This document shows positions 9,283-18,417 of a stretch of 64,000 nt of DNA, one piece after another (the stretch's first letter is position 1; each line of letters begins with the position of its first letter). The notes below the pieces were generated by a model, which saw nothing but the letters and a program-made list of their open reading frames with translations, was not told the origin of the DNA and searched no databases. The position numbers were made by a program, and so were the translations under genes. The DNA is from Mycolicibacterium pulveris (GTDB taxonomy: Bacteria; Actinomycetota; Actinomycetes; Mycobacteriales; Mycobacteriaceae), in assembly GCF_010725725.1 (NCBI RefSeq), contig NZ_AP022599.1:186001-250000 (forward strand). The letters run 5' to 3'.

Positions 9283-10494
9283 TTAACCGCCGAAAGCCGC
9301 CACCGCGCCGATCACGATGATCGCCGGCGGCCGAATTCCTTCCTCGCGGATCCGGGCCGGCGCGTCGGCCAGCGTCGCCCGCAACGTTCGCTGGGACGCG
9401 GTGGTGCCGTGCTGCACCACCAACACCGGAGTATCCGCAGGTCGACCGCCTGCCAGCAACGCCTTGCTGAACAACTCGATGCGTTCGACCGCCATCAGCA
9501 AAACGATCGTGCCGGACATCGCGGCCAGCGCATCCCAATTCACTAACGATTCGGGGTGCCCGGGCGCAACATGGCCGCTGACCACCACGAACTCGTGTGT
9601 GACGCCGCGATGTGTGACGGGAACGCCCGCCAGCGCGGGGACCGCTATGGCGCTCGTCACGCCGGGCACGACCGTGACGGGTATCCCCGCCTCGGCACAG
9701 GCCAGCACCTCTTCGTAGCCCCGCGCGAACACGAACGGATCGCCGCCCTTGAGCCGCACCACGAACTTGCCTGCCTTCGCCCTTTCGATGAGGACGTTGT
9801 TGATCGCGTCCTGGGCCATCGCGCGCCCGTAGGGGATCTTGGCGGCGTCGATCACCTCGACGTGCGGCGCCAGTTCGGCGAGCAGGTCCTGCGGCGCCAG
9901 CCGGTCGGCCACGACGACGTCGGCGTGCGAGAGCAGCCGCCGCCCGCGGACGGTGATCAGCTCGGGGTCGCCGGGTCCGCCGCCGACCAGCGCGATGCCG
10001 CCCTGCACGACGCCGGGCGTGTCGCCGGGGGCGATCAGCCCGCTCTGCATCGCCTCGTGGATGGCCGACCGGATGGCCGCCGAGCGCCGGTGCTCTCCGC
10101 CGGCCAGCACGCCGACCGAGAGGCCCTCGTACTCGAACGACGCCGGTGTCACCGCCGTGCCCTCCCTGGCCACGTCGGCGCGCACGCAGAAGATGCGGTG
10201 GCGTTCGGCCTCGGCGACGACGGCGGCGTTGACGGCGGCGTCGTTGGTGGCCGCGATGACGTACCACGCCCCGTCGAGGTCGTCTTCGCGGAATTCCCTG
10301 AGCTCCAGCGTGATTCCGGGTCGCTGTCGGCTCATGGCCTCGACGGCCGGGGTGGCGGCGGGGGTGATGACGTGCACGTCGGCCCCGCTGGCCACCAGCA
10401 GCGGCAGCCTGCGCTGCGCCACGGACCCGCCGCCGACGACGACGACTTTCTTGCCGGTCAGGCGCAGGCCGACGAGGTAGGCGATCTCGCTCAC
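9283..10494 (-). CDS. cysG: Sirohaem synthase / uroporphyrinogen-III C-methyltransferase CysG
   Basis: A 403-aa two-part enzyme equivalent to Rv2847c. Residues 1 to about 215 form the precorrin-2 dehydrogenase/ferrochelatase part (KKVVVVGGGSVAQRRLPLL, an NAD-binding loop). The remainder is the SAM-dependent methyltransferase with GGGPGDPELITVRGRRLL, DAVIN-type APQDLL and GRAMAQDAINNVLIERAKAG, and RLKGGDPFVFARG. It makes precorrin-2 from uroporphyrinogen III, feeding sirohaem for sulfite/nitrite reductases and cobalamin. The GTG start overlaps the cobB stop as GTGA, giving a coupled cobO-cobB-cysG order. The protein ends close to efpA. Confidence 0.94.
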   Translation of the reverse strand: MSEIAYLVGLRLTGKKVVVVGGGSVAQRRLPLLVASGADVHVITPAATPAVEAMSRQRPGITLELREFREDDLDGAWYVIAATNDAAVNAAVVAEAERHRIFCVRADVAREGTAVTPASFEYEGLSVGVLAGGEHRRSAAIRSAIHEAMQSGLIAPGDTPGVVQGGIALVGGGPGDPELITVRGRRLLSHADVVVADRLAPQDLLAELAPHVEVIDAAKIPYGRAMAQDAINNVLIERAKAGKFVVRLKGGDPFVFARGYEEVLACAEAGIPVTVVPGVTSAIAVPALAGVPVTHRGVTHEFVVVSGHVAPGHPESLVNWDALAAMSGTIVLLMAVERIELFSKALLAGGRPADTPVLVVQHGTTASQRTLRATLADAPARIREEGIRPPAIIVIGAVAAFGG

Positions 10495-11870
10495 CGTGCG
10501 AGCCTAGAGGTTGCGGCCGCGGCGACGAAACGGGCGATCGCCCGCGGGTGCGCGGCCGGGTGGGTGTGCAGATAGCCGGCGTGCACACCGGCGTCGACGG
10601 CGCCGTCGCGCACGGCGGGCACATCGTTGCCCGCGAATATCCACGCCGGCGGGTAGCCGTCGGTGAACTGCACTGTCGTGCGGTGGAATTCGTGACCCAT
10701 GACCCGCTCGCCGGTGCGGTGCAGCGACGAGTCGGTGACGACGACGCCCTGCCGGTAGCCCAAGGTGAGCCGGTCGGTGAAGCGCGCCGAACCGGACAGC
10801 GCCCCGCACATCGGGTATCCGTCGAGTTCGTCGACCAGATAGGTCAGGCCCGCGCACTCGGCGTGTACGGGTGCACCGGTCGCCGCGAGCGCCTTTATCT
10901 GCTGGCGCACAGGGTCGTTGGCAGACAGCTCGGTGCTGAACTGCTCGGGGAACCCGCCGGGGATCACCAGCGCGTCGGTGTCCGGCGGCAACGGATCGCT
11001 CAGCGGATCGAACTCGACCACCTCGGCTCCCGCGGCCGCCAGCAGTTCCCGGTGTTCGGCATACCCGAAGCTGAACGCCTTGCCGGAGGCGAACGCCACG
11101 GTGACGTCGGTTCCGCCGGTGTCGGCGGGCGCGGCCACCGCGGGATCCCAGGGCGGGTCGCCGACGCGGCTGGCGGCCACCTTCTCGAGACCGATGAGAT
11201 CGACGTGGCGGCCCACCAGAGCGATCATCGCGTCGACCGCGGCCCGCGCCCGCTCGCCGTGCTCGACGGCCGTGATGAGCCCGAGATGCCTTGAGGGCAC
11301 CGATAGTTCAGTGGTGCGCGGAATGGCGCCGAACACCGGGACACCCGCGTGCTCACACGCCTGACGCAGCACTTCCTCGTGCCGGGCCGATCCGACGCGG
11401 TTGAGGATCACCCCGGCGATGCGCACCGAGCGATCGAACGTCGAAAAGCCGTGCACCAGCGCGGCGATGCTGTGGCTTTGGCCGCGGGCGTCGACGACCA
11501 GGATCACCGGTGCGCCGAGCGTGCTCGCGACCTGGGCGGTGGAGCCCGCCGCGGTGCCCGACGGGTTGGCGTTGTCGATCCGCCCGTCGAACAGCCCCAT
11601 GACGCCTTCGACGACCGCGATGTCGGCGCCCGCGCTGCCGTGCCGGTACAGCGGGCCGATCAGGTGCTCGCCGACCAGCACCGGGTCGAGGTTGCGCCCG
11701 GGCCGGCCGGCGGCCAGCGTGTGGTAACCGGGGTCGATGTAGTCGGGGCCTACCTTGAACGGCGCCACCGCGTGTCCGGCGCGGCGCAGCGCCCCCATCA
11801 AACCCGTTGCCACGGTGGTCTTCCCGCTGCCCGACGCCGGCGCGGCGATGACCACCGCGGGCGTGCTCAC
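10491..11870 (-). CDS. cobB: Cobyrinic acid a,c-diamide synthase CobB
   Basis: A 459-aa protein (Rv2848c is 457 aa). The N-terminal half is a P-loop ATPase of the dethiobiotin-synthetase type (APASGSGKTTVATGLMGALR, then KVGPDYIDPGYH and VVEGVMGLFDG). The C-terminal half is a class I glutamine amidotransferase with the nucleophile in PVHAECAGLTYL and the partner His in YLHTHPAAHP. It amidates the a and c side chains of (hydrogeno)cobyrinic acid. GTG 11870 gives VSTPAVVIAAP, the usual N-terminus; a longer open frame upstream runs into a repeat element and is not coding. It is coupled to cysG by a GTGA overlap. Confidence 0.94.
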   Translation of the reverse strand: MSTPAVVIAAPASGSGKTTVATGLMGALRRAGHAVAPFKVGPDYIDPGYHTLAAGRPGRNLDPVLVGEHLIGPLYRHGSAGADIAVVEGVMGLFDGRIDNANPSGTAAGSTAQVASTLGAPVILVVDARGQSHSIAALVHGFSTFDRSVRIAGVILNRVGSARHEEVLRQACEHAGVPVFGAIPRTTELSVPSRHLGLITAVEHGERARAAVDAMIALVGRHVDLIGLEKVAASRVGDPPWDPAVAAPADTGGTDVTVAFASGKAFSFGYAEHRELLAAAGAEVVEFDPLSDPLPPDTDALVIPGGFPEQFSTELSANDPVRQQIKALAATGAPVHAECAGLTYLVDELDGYPMCGALSGSARFTDRLTLGYRQGVVVTDSSLHRTGERVMGHEFHRTTVQFTDGYPPAWIFAGNDVPAVRDGAVDAGVHAGYLHTHPAAHPRAIARFVAAAATSRLAR

Positions 11871-11879
11871 GGCTGCCCT

Positions 11880-12100
11880 CTCCCCTTTTCCGCGAGGGTG
11901 CGTGTCTGCGGGCGACACGCCGGGGAATGGGGCGAGTTCACGCACGCTCGCGGAGGCCCTGTCGTCCCTGTCGTCCCTGGCCTCGCCGGCCTCGCGGCGG
12001 TCGTCGCCGACCACCCCAGCGCCGCGAGCGTGCGCAAAGTTAGGCCAGACTGCGGCGTGTCGTCCGCAGACACGCACCCTCGCGAGGAAGGGGGCCCGGC
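11880..12100. repeat. Inverted pair of palindromic repeats, family II
   Basis: The whole 232-bp gap between cobO and cobB is filled by two inverted copies of one element. The left copy (from 11890) reads CGCGAGGGTGCGTGTCTGCG then GGCGACACGCCG and, further in, CACGCACGCTCGCGG. The right copy is its mirror: GCCGCGAGCGTGCGC, then GGCGTGTCGTCCGCAGACAC and GCACCCTCGCGAGG, ending near 12097. Each copy contains its own hairpin (GCGTGTC/GACACGC). A related single copy lies at 27219-27281. It separates cobO from cobB transcription units, so it could act as an attenuator or RNA-processing site, but no function is shown. Confidence 0.75.
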
Positions 12101-12102
12101 CC

Positions 12103-12717
12103 TCACCACTCGATGCCCTTCTGGCCCTTACGACCCACGTCCATGGGGTGCTTGACCTTCGTCATCTCGGTCACCAGGTCGGCGGCGTCCAGCAGCAGCG
12201 CGGGCGCGTCACGGCCGGTGATGACCACGTGCTGCTTGCCCGGCCGCGCCGCCAGCGTGGCGACAACCTCCTCGACGTCGACCCAGCCCCACTTCAGCGG
12301 GTAGGTGAACTCGTCGAGCACATAGAAATCGTGGCGCTCCTCGGCGAGGCGACGCGCGATCTCGGCCCAGCCGTCCGCGGCCGCCGCGGCGTGGTCCTCG
12401 TCGCTGCCGTGTTTGCGTGTCCAGGACCAGCCCGAGCCCATCTTGTGCCACTGGACAGGACCGCCGACCCCCTGCTCGTCGTGGAGCCGGCCGAGCTGAC
12501 GGAACGCCGCCTCCTCGCCCACCTTCCACTTGGCGCTCTTGACGAACTGGAAAACCGCGATGTCGAAGCCCTGGTTCCACGCCCGCAAGGCCATGCCGAA
12601 TGCGGCGGTGGACTTTCCCTTACCCGCGCCGGTGTGCACCGCCAGCACCGGGGCGTTGCGACGGGCTCGGGTGGTCAGCCCGTCGTCGGGGACGGTGAGC
12701 GGTTGGCCCTGAGGCAT
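12103..12717 (-). CDS. cobO: Cob(I)alamin (corrinoid) adenosyltransferase CobO
   Basis: A 204-aa protein of the CobA/CobO/BtuR family (Rv2849c). The P-loop is VHTGAGKGKSTAAFGMALRA, followed by FQFVKSAKWKVGEE and the family signature VLDEFTYPLKWGWVDVEEVV; the C-terminus has VITGRDAPALLLDAADLVTE. It transfers the adenosyl group of ATP to cobalt of reduced corrinoids. Its ATG at 12717 lies 21 bp downstream of the chelatase-like gene stop. The mixed repeat element follows immediately downstream, separating it from cobB. Confidence 0.95.
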   Translation of the reverse strand: MPQGQPLTVPDDGLTTRARRNAPVLAVHTGAGKGKSTAAFGMALRAWNQGFDIAVFQFVKSAKWKVGEEAAFRQLGRLHDEQGVGGPVQWHKMGSGWSWTRKHGSDEDHAAAAADGWAEIARRLAEERHDFYVLDEFTYPLKWGWVDVEEVVATLAARPGKQHVVITGRDAPALLLDAADLVTEMTKVKHPMDVGRKGQKGIEW

Positions 12718-12738
12718 GTTGGACTCTCCCCTATCGCG

Positions 12739-14589
12739 TCAGGCGGCGGTGCGGATCACGTCGGTGAGGTTGTCGGCGCGCAGCTGGGCCAGCCGTACCG
12801 TCGGCGCGCCGAGATGATCAGCCAGCTGCTCGGCCAAACCCAGGCGTACGTAGGAGGTTTCGCAGTCGATTACAACGGAAGCCGCGCCCTCGGCCACCAA
12901 CCGCGCGGCCGCCTCGCGCGCCCGTCCCAGCGGGTCGGGGCCCCCGGTGGCGCGTCCGTCGGTGAGCACCACCACCAGGCTGCGTCGCGCGCGGTCGCGC
13001 GCCTTCTCCCGGACCACCACATCGCGGGCGGCCAACAAGCCTTGCGCCAGCGGTGTTTTCCCGCCGGTGTCGAAGCGAGCCAGCCGACGGCTGGCGATGT
13101 GCACCGACGACGTCGGCGGCAGCAACACCTGAGCGTCCTGTTGGCGGAACGTGATCACGGCGACCTTGTCTCGACGCTGATAGGCATCGCGCAGCAGCGA
13201 CAGCGCGGCGCCGCCGACCGCGGCCATCCGGTCGCGCGCCGCCATCGACCCCGAGGCGTCGACGACGAAGATCACCAGGTTGCCCTCCCGGCCTTCGCGG
13301 ATGGCACGACGCACGTCGTCGGCCTGGGGCCGTGGCCGCCCGGGGGTTCGTTGCCGTTCCGCGGCGGCCAGCAGCGTGCCGAACACGTGCACGCCGTGAC
13401 CGGCTTCCTTGTCGGCCGTCGGTGCGATCGTCTTGCCGGTGCGGTTACGCGCCCGCGATCGCCGACCAGGTGTGCCCTCCCCCACCCCCGGCACCACCAG
13501 CGAGCGGGTCCGGTACACCGGCGACGGTGACGCGCTCGGCCGGCCGGCACTCAAGCCGGCGTTGCCCTGTGGCCCAGCGTCTTCCGACACCGCTTGACCA
13601 CCACCGGACGGATCCGGATCCGGATCCGGGTCCGGGTCGGGGTCTGGTTCCGAGTCCTGTTCCGGCTCAGCGGATTGGCCTGCGTCCTCCAACGCTTGAT
13701 CGAGTTGTTCGGGATCCAGCCCGGGGTCGTCGAACGGATCGCGACGACGACGGTGTGGCAGCGCCAATTCGGCGGCCACCCGAATGTCTTCTTCGGCAAC
13801 GGTGTCCGCGCCGCGCCACGCAGCATGGGCCACCGCCGTCCGCGCGACGACGAGATCGGCCCGCATCCCGTCGACGTCGAATGCCGCGCACAGCGCCGCG
13901 ATCCGGCGCAACTCGTGTTCGGGCAAGGCCACCGAGCCCACCGCCGCGCGGGCTGCCGCGATGCGCCGCGCCAACTCGGCGTCCTCGGCGGCGTAGGCCT
14001 CGGCGAACCCGGCGGGATCGGCCTCGTAGGCCATCCGCTGCCGGATGACGTCGACACGCACGTCGACGTCGCGGGAGGCGCGCACGTCGACGGTGAGGCC
14101 GAACCGGTCCAACAGCTGCGGACGCAGTTCGCCCTCTTCGGGATTCATGGTGCCGATGAGCACGAAGCGGGCGTCGTGGCTGTGCGAGACGCCGTCGCGT
14201 TCGATGTGCACCCGGCCCATCGCGGCCGCGTCGAGCAGCACGTCGACCAGGTGATCGTGCAGCAGGTTGACCTCGTCGACGTACAGCACACCGCCGTGGG
14301 CGCGGGCCAGCAGGCCCGGCGAGAACGCGTGCTCGCCGTCGCGCAACACCTTCTGCAGATCAAGAGAACCGACCACTCGGTCTTCGGTGGCGCCGATCGG
14401 CAACTCGACCAGCGACGCCCCCTCGTCGACGGCGGCCAGGACCGCGGCCAGCCCGCGCACGGCGGTCGACTTCGCGGTGCCCTTCTCGCCGCGGATCAGC
14501 ACCCCGCCGATGTCCGGGCGAATCGCGCACAACACCAAGGCCAGCCGTAGTTGGTCGTGGCCGACGATCGCGCTGAACGGATAAGTCAT
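12739..14589 (-). CDS. Magnesium/cobalt chelatase-like protein (fused ChlI-ChlD type)
   Basis: The 616-aa protein corresponds to Rv2850c. Residues 1 to about 300 are an AAA+ ATPase of the ChlI/BchI type (Walker [14 protein letters not shown], Walker B region [15 protein letters not shown], sensor [20 protein letters not shown]). A low-complexity acidic Asp-Pro repeat and basic linker follow (about 310-400). The C-terminal third is a von Willebrand factor A domain with the MIDAS motif [10 protein letters not shown] and TDGRATGG. In chlorophyll and cobalamin pathways the I and D subunits energise metal insertion by a large H subunit. Here both are in one chain within a cobalamin locus, so a role with CobN in cobalt insertion is a reasonable inference, not proven. 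The Asp-Pro coding DNA is a GGATCC-like tandem repeat near 13610-13650. Confidence 0.88.
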   Translation of the reverse strand: MTYPFSAIVGHDQLRLALVLCAIRPDIGGVLIRGEKGTAKSTAVRGLAAVLAAVDEGASLVELPIGATEDRVVGSLDLQKVLRDGEHAFSPGLLARAHGGVLYVDEVNLLHDHLVDVLLDAAAMGRVHIERDGVSHSHDARFVLIGTMNPEEGELRPQLLDRFGLTVDVRASRDVDVRVDVIRQRMAYEADPAGFAEAYAAEDAELARRIAAARAAVGSVALPEHELRRIAALCAAFDVDGMRADLVVARTAVAHAAWRGADTVAEEDIRVAAELALPHRRRRDPFDDPGLDPEQLDQALEDAGQSAEPEQDSEPDPDPDPDPDPDPSGGGQAVSEDAGPQGNAGLSAGRPSASPSPVYRTRSLVVPGVGEGTPGRRSRARNRTGKTIAPTADKEAGHGVHVFGTLLAAAERQRTPGRPRPQADDVRRAIREGREGNLVIFVVDASGSMAARDRMAAVGGAALSLLRDAYQRRDKVAVITFRQQDAQVLLPPTSSVHIASRRLARFDTGGKTPLAQGLLAARDVVVREKARDRARRSLVVVLTDGRATGGPDPLGRAREAAARLVAEGAASVVIDCETSYVRLGLAEQLADHLGAPTVRLAQLRADNLTDVIRTAA

Positions 14590-15032
14590 GACTTCACCAT
14601 CGGTACATGCGGTATGCCGTCATCGAGAAACTCGTCGCCGTCACGGACGAACCCGTGTTGGGCATACATCTCCTCGAGATAGGTCTGTGCGTCGACACGG
14701 CACGGGTAGTCGCCGACTTCGGCCAGCGCGGCCTGCAGCAGCCGGGTGGCGTGCCCCTGGCCGCGCGCTTCGCGTTTGGTGCAGACTCGGCCGACCCGAA
14801 ATCCTTTCTGCCCGCCCGGATGTTCCTCCATCAGCCGCAGCGTGCAGATGACCTCGTCGTCGACGCCCTCCAACCAGAAGTGCCGGGTTTCGGCGAGCAG
14901 GTCACGACCGTCGAGTTCCGGATAGGGAGTGGCCTGCTCCACGACGAACACCTCGACCCGCAGCTTGAGCAGCTCGTAGAGCGTCGCGGCGTCGAGATCC
15001 TTGGCCCAACTGCGACGCAGCGCGACGGTCAT
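14586..15032 (-). CDS. GNAT-family N-acetyltransferase (ElaA-like)
   Basis: A 148-aa protein matching Rv2851c. It belongs to the ElaA branch of GNAT enzymes: [20 protein letters not shown] at the N-terminus, the acetyl-CoA loop in [20 protein letters not shown], and ending [23 protein letters not shown]. The acceptor substrate is unknown. Its stop overlaps the chelatase-like gene start by ATGA, so it is probably the first gene of the cobalamin-related minus-strand operon. The start ATG 15032 is supported by the family length. Confidence 0.88.
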   Translation of the reverse strand: MTVALRRSWAKDLDAATLYELLKLRVEVFVVEQATPYPELDGRDLLAETRHFWLEGVDDEVICTLRLMEEHPGGQKGFRVGRVCTKREARGQGHATRLLQAALAEVGDYPCRVDAQTYLEEMYAQHGFVRDGDEFLDDGIPHVPMVKS

Positions 15033-15164
15033 TGCGCGGCCACCGCTGTCGGTACGTGGTCAGGCACTGGTCGTAGTCCTCCGTGGTCGGCACAGTCCTC
15101 TCAGGTTAGCCCGCCGCGTTTGCGGGAAACCGCCGACCGTATGTCGCCGACTAAGGTTGCAACC

Positions 15165-16181
15165 GTGCCCGAATGGCAGGCCGATGTGCTGCCTGGTTAC
15201 CTGCAGTATTCGATGAGGCTCGGCGCCGACCCGGACGGGGAAGGCGAGCTCGTCGCCACCCTCGTGCGCAGCGAAGCCGCCGACCCGTCGACGACGCGCG
15301 CCGTGCTGGTGGTGCACGGCTACACCGACTACTTCTTCAACACCGAACTCGCCGAGCATTTCGCCGCGCGCGGCTTCGCGTTCTACGCGCTGGATCTGCA
15401 CAAATGCGGCCGGTCCTGGCGGGAAGGGCAGACCCCGCACTTCACCACCGATTTGACCCGCTACGACACCGAACTCGAACGTGCGCTCGAGATCATGAAC
15501 GCCGAGCTGGACCGGTCGCGCGTGCTCGTCTACGGCCATTCCGCGGGCGGGCTGATCGTGTCGCTGTGGCTGGACCGGTTGCGCCGGCGGGGCTTGACCG
15601 CGCAGAACCGGGTGGCCGGGCTGATCCTCAACAGCCCGTGGCTGGATCTGCAGGGCCCGGCGATTCTGCGGGCGGCGCCGACGACGGCGGCCATCAGGGT
15701 GGCGTCGCGGTGGCGCAAGCGCATGGTGGTGCGCCGTCCCACCGAGGGCGGCTACGGCACCACCCTGCATCGCGACTACTACGGCGAGTTCGACTACGAC
15801 CTGAAATGGAAACCGGTCGGCGGCTTTCCGGTGATGCTGGGCTGGATCCACGCCATCCGGCGCGGACAGGCTCGGCTGCAGCGCGGGCTCGACGTCGGCG
15901 TGCCGAACCTCATCCTGCGTTCGGACCGCAGCGTGACCGAGGCCGCCGATCAGGTCGAGAACATTCAACGCGGCGACGCCGTGCTTGATGTGGGCCAGAT
16001 CGCCCGGTGGGCCGGCTGTATCGGCAACCGAAGCACGATCGTGCCGATCACCGACGCCAAGCATGACGTGTTCCTGTCGGTGCCAGTGGCGCGCCGGCAG
16101 GCCTACCACGAACTCGACCGCTGGCTCGACTGGTACATCGACGCAACCGCCGACCCCGCCAGCCAATCCGAACGAGGATGA
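15165..16181 (+). CDS. Alpha/beta hydrolase (monoacylglycerol lipase-like, Rv2854 type)
   Basis: A serine hydrolase of about 338 aa. The oxyanion region is VLVVHGYTDYFFNTELAEHF, the nucleophile elbow is VYGHSAGGLIVSLW, and the acid/His end is ITDAKHDVFLSVP, as in lysophospholipase/monoglyceride lipases. It probably cleaves a lipid ester. Start choice: GTG 15165 (VPEWQADVLPGY) has AAGG about nine bases upstream; ATG 15141 in frame is an alternative. It overlaps a GAGG sequence and ATG that lead into mtr, so the two plus-strand genes form an operon, as with Rv2854-Rv2855. mqo and the PE_PGRS gene found nearby in M. tuberculosis are absent here. Confidence 0.88.
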   Translation: MPEWQADVLPGYLQYSMRLGADPDGEGELVATLVRSEAADPSTTRAVLVVHGYTDYFFNTELAEHFAARGFAFYALDLHKCGRSWREGQTPHFTTDLTRYDTELERALEIMNAELDRSRVLVYGHSAGGLIVSLWLDRLRRRGLTAQNRVAGLILNSPWLDLQGPAILRAAPTTAAIRVASRWRKRMVVRRPTEGGYGTTLHRDYYGEFDYDLKWKPVGGFPVMLGWIHAIRRGQARLQRGLDVGVPNLILRSDRSVTEAADQVENIQRGDAVLDVGQIARWAGCIGNRSTIVPITDAKHDVFLSVPVARRQAYHELDRWLDWYIDATADPASQSERG

Positions 16182-16186
16182 ACACC

Positions 16187-17602
16187 ATGGCCAACTTCGA
16201 CATCGCGATCATCGGCACCGGTTCGGGCAACTCGATCCTCGACGAACGCTATACCGACAAGAGGGTGGCGATCTGTGAGAAGGCGGTGTTCGGCGGCACC
16301 TGCCTCAACGTTGGCTGCATTCCGACGAAGATGTTCGTGTACGCCGCCGATGTGGCCCAAAACGCCAGGGAATCATCGCGTTACGGAGTCGATGCCCGCA
16401 TCGACGGGGTGCGGTGGCCCGATATCGTCTCGCGCGTCTTCGGGCGCATCGACCCGATCGCCGTCAGCGGCGAGAACTACCGCCGCGCGTCTCCCAACGT
16501 CGAGGTGTTCGCCAGCCACACCCGGTTCGGGCCGCCCCGGCCCGACGGTCGCCACACGCTGCGTACCGACGACGGCGACGAGTTCACCGCCGATCAGGTC
16601 GTGATCGCGGCGGGGTCGCGGGCGGTGGTCCCCGACGCCATCGCCGAGTGCGGGGTGCCGTACCACACCAGCGACACCATCATGCGAATCCAAGACGTCC
16701 CAGAGCATCTGATCATCGTCGGCGGCGGCTTCGTCGCCTGCGAGTTCGCGCACATCTTCTCCGCGCTGGGCAGCCACGTCACCCTGATGTTGCGCGGCAG
16801 CACGCTGCTCAGCGGCCACGACGACGACATCACCATGCGCTTCACCGATCTGGCCGCCAAGAAGTGGGCGATCCGCGACCACCATGAGGTCGTCGACGCG
16901 CGGCAGATCGGAGAAGGCATCGAGATCACCTGCCAGGACGGCACCAGAGTGCGGGGCGACGCGCTGCTGGTGGCGACCGGACGGGTACCCAACGGTGACC
17001 TGCTCGACGCCGAACAAGCCGGGGTCAAGGTGACCGGCGATGGTCGCGTCGTCGTCGACGAGTACCAGAGGACCACGGCACGTGGTGTTTTCGCGCTCGG
17101 TGACGTGTCGTCGCAGTATCAACTCAAGCACGTCGCCAATCACGAAGCCCGGGTGGTGCGGCACAACCTGCTGCAGGACTGGGACGACACCGACGCGCTG
17201 ATGCCGTCCGACCACCGCTACGTGCCGTGGGCGGTGTTCACCGACCCGCAGATCGCCAGCGTGGGGCTCACCGAGAACCAGGCGCGGGCACAGGGTTTCG
17301 ACGTTCGGGTCAAGGTTCAAGACTACGCTGACGTCGCCTACGGGTGGGCGATGGAAGACACCACCGGCATCGCCAAGGTGATCGTCGACGGTGACACCGG
17401 CCTCATCCTGGGCGCGCACATCATGGGTCATCAGGCGTCGTCGCTGATCCAGCCACTGATCCAGGCGATGAGTTTCGGCCTGCCCGCCCAGGACATGGCG
17501 CGCGGGCAGTACTGGATCCATCCCGCGCTGCCCGAAGTCGTCGAGAACGCGTTGCTGGCGTTGTGCGGTGAGCCGTCGTGGCCGCCGTCGAAGCGGCACT
17601 AG
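16187..17602 (+). CDS. mtr: Mycothione reductase
   Basis: A 471-aa flavoprotein disulfide reductase homologous to Rv2855. FAD binding: IAIIGTGSGNSILDERYTDK. The redox-active disulfide is in GGTCLNVGCIPTKM. The NADPH site is IVGGGFVACEFAHIFSALGS, a second FAD motif is ARGVFALGDVSSQYQLKHVA, and the dimer-interface His-Glu pair is in HPALPEVVENALLALCG. It reduces mycothione to mycothiol, the actinobacterial low-molecular-weight thiol. ATG 16187 is chosen because GAGG lies nine bases upstream; an ATG at 16178 overlaps that sequence. A strong hairpin lies just after the stop. Confidence 0.96.
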   Translation: MANFDIAIIGTGSGNSILDERYTDKRVAICEKAVFGGTCLNVGCIPTKMFVYAADVAQNARESSRYGVDARIDGVRWPDIVSRVFGRIDPIAVSGENYRRASPNVEVFASHTRFGPPRPDGRHTLRTDDGDEFTADQVVIAAGSRAVVPDAIAECGVPYHTSDTIMRIQDVPEHLIIVGGGFVACEFAHIFSALGSHVTLMLRGSTLLSGHDDDITMRFTDLAAKKWAIRDHHEVVDARQIGEGIEITCQDGTRVRGDALLVATGRVPNGDLLDAEQAGVKVTGDGRVVVDEYQRTTARGVFALGDVSSQYQLKHVANHEARVVRHNLLQDWDDTDALMPSDHRYVPWAVFTDPQIASVGLTENQARAQGFDVRVKVQDYADVAYGWAMEDTTGIAKVIVDGDTGLILGAHIMGHQASSLIQPLIQAMSFGLPAQDMARGQYWIHPALPEVVENALLALCGEPSWPPSKRH

Positions 17603-17610
17603 CGTTATTT

Positions 17611-17676
17611 CCCGCGAGCAGACGCATACACCCCCAAATCGCGGCACTTTTGGGGGTGTATGCGTCTGCTCGCGGG
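17611..17676. terminator. Perfect 28-bp inverted repeat (family I), likely bidirectional terminator
   Basis: Arms at 17611-17638 and 17649-17676 are perfectly complementary over 28 bp, with a 10-base loop. The arms begin CCCGCGAGCAGACGCATACA and end in CCCCCAAA. The element sits between the convergent ends of mtr and the cobalt transporter ATPase gene, where a two-way terminator is expected. The same GAGCAGACGC...CCCCC design recurs at 38253-38320 and, degenerate, at 30190-30275, so this is a dispersed repeat family as well. Confidence 0.85.
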
Positions 17677-17685
17677 TAAGGGCGG

Positions 17686-18417
17686 CTAGGTGGTGACCGA
17701 GAAACCCCACGGTAACTCGAGGCGGTGCACGGCGAGCAGCTCTGCGTCCGAGAGGATCTCGGTGACAGGCCCGTCGGCGACGACGACACCGCGATCCATC
17801 ACGACCGCGCGCTGGCACAGCTGCGCGGCGTAGGGCAGGTCGTGGGTGACAATCAGCATGGTGGCGTCGAGCCCGGCCAGCGTCTCGGCCAGCTCCCGGC
17901 GCGCGACGGGATCGAGGTTGGCCGACGGCTCGTCGAGGACCAGGATGTCGGGCTCGCAGGCCAGCACGGTTGCGAGCGCGGCGCGCCTGCGCTGCCCGGC
18001 GGACAGATGCGTTGGGGTGCGTTCGGCGTGCTCGGTCAGCGACACGGCCTGCAGCGCCCGGCTGACCCGGGCGGCCAGCGCGTCGCCGTGCAAGCCGAAG
18101 TTGGCCGGCCCGAACGCGACGTCCTGGGCGACGGTCGGCATGAACAGCTGGTCGTCCGGGTCTTGGAACACCAGCCCGACCCGGCGACGTAGCTCTTGAA
18201 CAGTCTTGCGGTGCAACGGAATGCCGCAGATCTCGACCGTACCGGAGGTGGCGGTGAGCACGCCGTTGAGGTGCAGCATCAACGTGGTCTTGCCTGCGCC
18301 GTTGGGCCCGAGCACCGCGATCCGCTCACCGGGCGCGACGGTCAGGTCGACGCCGTCGAGCGCCACCTGCCCGTCCGGATAGACGTAACGCAACGCTTCG
18401 ATGCGGATCGCCGTCAT
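17686..18417 (-). CDS. cbiO: Cobalt/nickel ECF transporter ATPase CbiO
   Basis: A 243-aa ABC ATPase of the energy-coupling-factor type. Walker A GPNGAGKTTLMLHLNG, Q-loop LVFQDPDDQLFMPTVAQDV (the DDQLF form is typical of ECF ATPases), signature LSAGQRRRAALATVLA, Walker B ILVLDEPSANLD, and H-loop IVTHD are all present. It powers metal uptake with CbiQ and CbiM. ATG 18417 overlaps the cbiQ stop by ATGA; the longer open frame upstream is inside cbiQ. Neighbouring cobalamin genes make cobalt the likely substrate, though nickel is possible. Confidence 0.93.
   Translation of the reverse strand: MTAIRIEALRYVYPDGQVALDGVDLTVAPGERIAVLGPNGAGKTTLMLHLNGVLTATSGTVEICGIPLHRKTVQELRRRVGLVFQDPDDQLFMPTVAQDVAFGPANFGLHGDALAARVSRALQAVSLTEHAERTPTHLSAGQRRRAALATVLACEPDILVLDEPSANLDPVARRELAETLAGLDATMLIVTHDLPYAAQLCQRAVVMDRGVVVADGPVTEILSDAELLAVHRLELPWGFSVTT

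Noticed and set aside
11867..12109. 80-codon minus-strand frame in the cobO-cobB gap
   Set aside because: It translates the inverted palindromic repeat; its ends mirror each other and no start or family is supported.
13610..13650. CRISPR-like array at the GGATCC tandem repeat
   Set aside because: Units are about six bases, contiguous and in frame with an Asp-Pro protein linker; no spacers.
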